Source: Tepidanaerobacteraceae bacterium
GTDB taxonomy: Bacteria; Bacillota; Thermosediminibacteria; Thermosediminibacterales; Tepidanaerobacteraceae
Direction of reading: 5' to 3'
Assembly (NCBI GenBank): GCA_024655905.1
Contig: JANLFP010000013.1
Span: forward strand, 1 to 64,000
Length of the DNA: 64,000 nucleotides
Shown: positions 62,281 through 64,000 of the stretch, one piece after another
Numbering within the stretch: the first letter of the stretch is position 1
Layout: every line of letters starts with the position of its first letter
Position numbers and translations under genes: made by a program
Notes under the pieces: generated by a model
The model's input: only the letters and a program-made list of their open reading frames with translations
What the model was told of the DNA's origin: nothing
Database searches by the model: none

Positions 62281-64000
62281 TCAAGGTGTCTGAGTGTGTT
62301 GCTGCATATTTTCTTGTTTGTTATCATTCTGAGGCATTTCAGACTGGTTTTCAGTATTCCATGTATTGACGTCCGGAGGTTGAAAATTATCCGGCACTCC
62401 GCCAATACCGTGAACATTACAGTATTCGTAAGGAGCCTCATATTTTGCATCCAGAGGTATTTGACCTTTCGGGGATGCTTTATAAGGTTCTTGCCTTTGA
62501 ATGAATACTTTGGACTGCACCAAATCGGGCGGGCAATAAGGCGTGGCTAGCAGACCTGTGGAAACATCTATTTGCTTTTCTACGTGAACATCGCAGAAGG
62601 AGGTCGGTTCGGTTCCTTTTATAAAAAATTCTCCACGAATCCTATTCCCTCTGGGATCTTTATAGCATAGTTCGGTTGGAAGTTTGCCCGAATCAATGCA
62701 AATATTTATCGGTCCTACAATTCCATCGGGTTTAATAAAGTTCTGTACTGGAAGGTCTTGCTGAGCTACGGTCATTATCTGTTTCCAAATAAGAGCCGGC
62801 TGATAACCGCCTGCCACGTTGGACATGCCGGTAGGGTCGTCGTGACCCATCCACACCGCTGCAACTAGTTGCGGAGTATACCCGACCCACCATACATCTT
62901 TATTGTCGGTCGTAGTACCTGTTTTCCCTGCTACGGGAAAAGGCAAGTTTGCCAGTCTTTTGCCAGTACCTTCAGTTACGACGCTTCGCAACATATCGGT
63001 CATAATAAAAGCCACCTGCTTGCTGATTGCAGGCCATTGCTCTGGTTTGTTTTCAATTAAAGTCTTACCATTTTTATCCACAACTTTTAATATAGCCAAA
63101 GGTTCTATATGGACACCCTGATTGGCTAAAGTTCCGTAAGCCGAAGCCAACTCCAGCGGCGTAACTCCTTTTGTCAGGCCCCCAAGAGCTATAGTCAGCT
63201 GACGGTCATTTTTATTTCCTGATAGCACTAAGTCTTTGATACCAAGTTTTTGAGCATATTCTATGCCTCTGTCTACACCAATACTTTTTAAAACTTTTAC
63301 AGCTACCACATTAACTGAATTGGCAATTGCGGTTCTGATTGTTGTCAATCCTTTATAATCCCTTGTATAATTTTCAGGGGTCCAGGTCTTCCCGGAACCT
63401 GAAGGGTAGGAAACTGGAGAATCATCAACAACAGTGGCTGCAGTAAATCCCATGTCTATGGCTGCTGTGTATACTGCAATTGGTTTAAATGCTGAGCCGG
63501 GTTGCCTGAATGCCTGAGTAGCCCGATTAAAGCCCAGCCTTTGTTGATGTTCCCTTCCACCAACCATTGCCTTTATATATCCCGTATGGGGATCTATGAC
63601 AACTACAGCAGCTTGAGGCTGGAGGATTCCATTTTTATCCTCTTTTGAATAAGGATAATTTTTTGGGTCGGCCAATGCTTTTTCTGCTGCTTCCTGTATT
63701 TTAATGTCCACGGTTGTATATATTTTTAAACCATCATTATATATCTTATCAAAAGCCTCATCCTCAGACATACCAAATTCCTTCTGCAATTGTGCCGCCA
63801 GTTCCTGAATTACGTAATCCGTAAAATAAGGAGCTTTATAATCAGCCTTGATGTTCTTTAATCCAATCAGTTGAAGTTTTTCATTCTTTGCCTTTTCGGC
63901 TTCCTCGCGTGATATGAAATTTCTTTCTACCATAGTGTTTAAAATTATTTCCTGGCGTTCTTTTGCTCTCTCAAAATTTATATATGGAGAATAGAGAGAA
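62281..64000 (-). CDS. Class A penicillin-binding protein (PBP1A-like), 5' end beyond the window
   Basis: About 573 residues are visible; the gene continues past base 64000. The visible start of the frame (LYSPYINFERAKERQEIILNTM) is the region just after the glycosyltransferase domain. The transpeptidase domain has SAFK in RQPGSAFKPIAVY (the nucleophile serine), SVN in TAIANSVNVVAVK, and KTG in VAGKTGTTTDNKDVWWVGY. A C-terminal extension follows with several cysteines and a Gln/Asn-rich tail (SEMPQNDNKQENMQQHTQTP). It builds and cross-links peptidoglycan. An internal ATG at 63933 is not the start. Confidence 0.93.
   Translation of the reverse strand, partial: SLYSPYINFERAKERQEIILNTMVERNFISREEAEKAKNEKLQLIGLKNIKADYKAPYFTDYVIQELAAQLQKEFGMSEDEAFDKIYNDGLKIYTTVDIKIQEAAEKALADPKNYPYSKEDKNGILQPQAAVVVIDPHTGYIKAMVGGREHQQRLGFNRATQAFRQPGSAFKPIAVYTAAIDMGFTAATVVDDSPVSYPSGSGKTWTPENYTRDYKGLTTIRTAIANSVNVVAVKVLKSIGVDRGIEYAQKLGIKDLVLSGNKNDRQLTIALGGLTKGVTPLELASAYGTLANQGVHIEPLAILKVVDKNGKTLIENKPEQWPAISKQVAFIMTDMLRSVVTEGTGKRLANLPFPVAGKTGTTTDNKDVWWVGYTPQLVAAVWMGHDDPTGMSNVAGGYQPALIWKQIMTVAQQDLPVQNFIKPDGIVGPINICIDSGKLPTELCYKDPRGNRIRGEFFIKGTEPTSFCDVHVEKQIDVSTGLLATPYCPPDLVQSKVFIQRQEPYKASPKGQIPLDAKYEAPYEYCNVHGIGGVPDNFQPPDVNTWNTENQSEMPQNDNKQENMQQHTQTP

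Overview
The window looks like the chromosome of an anaerobic, endospore-forming, low-to-mid GC member of the Clostridia, probably from the Thermoanaerobacterales/Thermosediminibacterales side. The evidence is an alpha/beta small acid-soluble spore protein, a YtxC-type sporulation protein, T-box leaders in front of thrS and pheS, a Firmicute L20-type leader in front of infC, many TTG/GTG starts with strong AGGAGG ribosome sites, and corrinoid salvage without a corrin-ring pathway. Nothing in the sequence names a species.

Layout. 1-5.1 kb: E2 and E3 of a 2-oxoacid/acetoin dehydrogenase complex, a small zinc-ribbon protein and PtsI. 5.1-9.3 kb, minus strand: an AEC transporter and a three-gene Gld-type ABC exporter. 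9.3-11.5 kb: a spore protein, a DedA protein and a FemAB/BioF2-like acyltransferase. 11.5-19.2 kb: a cobalamin riboswitch followed by B12 uptake (substrate-binding lipoprotein and permease, no ATPase) and nucleotide-loop assembly genes cobU, pduX-like, cobD, cbiB, cobS and cobC. 19.4-20.9 kb: a NifU-like protein and an unknown protein. 21-28.2 kb: hisZ-G-C-B-H-A-F-IE, without hisD. 28.5-35 kb: a second dehydrogenase complex (E2, E3 and a fused E1 alpha-beta) followed by a SorC/DeoR-family regulator.

35.1-42.2 kb: a tRNA array (Val, Asp, Phe, Gly, Cys, Leu ... Val) split by a 6.4-kb integrative element. The element sits in tRNA-Leu(UAA), is bounded by a perfect 59-bp direct repeat, and carries a tyrosine integrase, an excisionase-like protein, Cys-rich small proteins, a primase-polymerase/DUF3987 protein and a secreted or membrane small protein. 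It also has a family of CGCACAGG sites and a perfect consensus promoter firing outward into the displaced tRNA-Val. 42.3-64 kb: core genes ytxC, a DUF445 gene, thrS, infC-rpmI-rplT, a Trk/Ktr potassium system with two RCK subunits, a TrmH-type methyltransferase, yqzL, pheST, zapA, polX, a U32 peptidase-family gene, mutS2, a DUF523 gene, and a class A PBP cut by the window end.

Most notable: (i) the integrative element, its repeated motif and its outward promoter; (ii) two genes, hisC and the integrase, that have no ATG/GTG/TTG start but strong Shine-Dalgarno sequences before ATA/ATT, in a window that also encodes IF3 with its usual ATT start; hisC also has a T TTA AAA slippery heptamer at its 5' end; (iii) a 58-bp intergenic sequence present twice, 37 kb apart, before hisG and mutS2; (iv) the missing hisD and missing B12 ATPase. 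All functional assignments come from reading motifs by eye; no database search was run.
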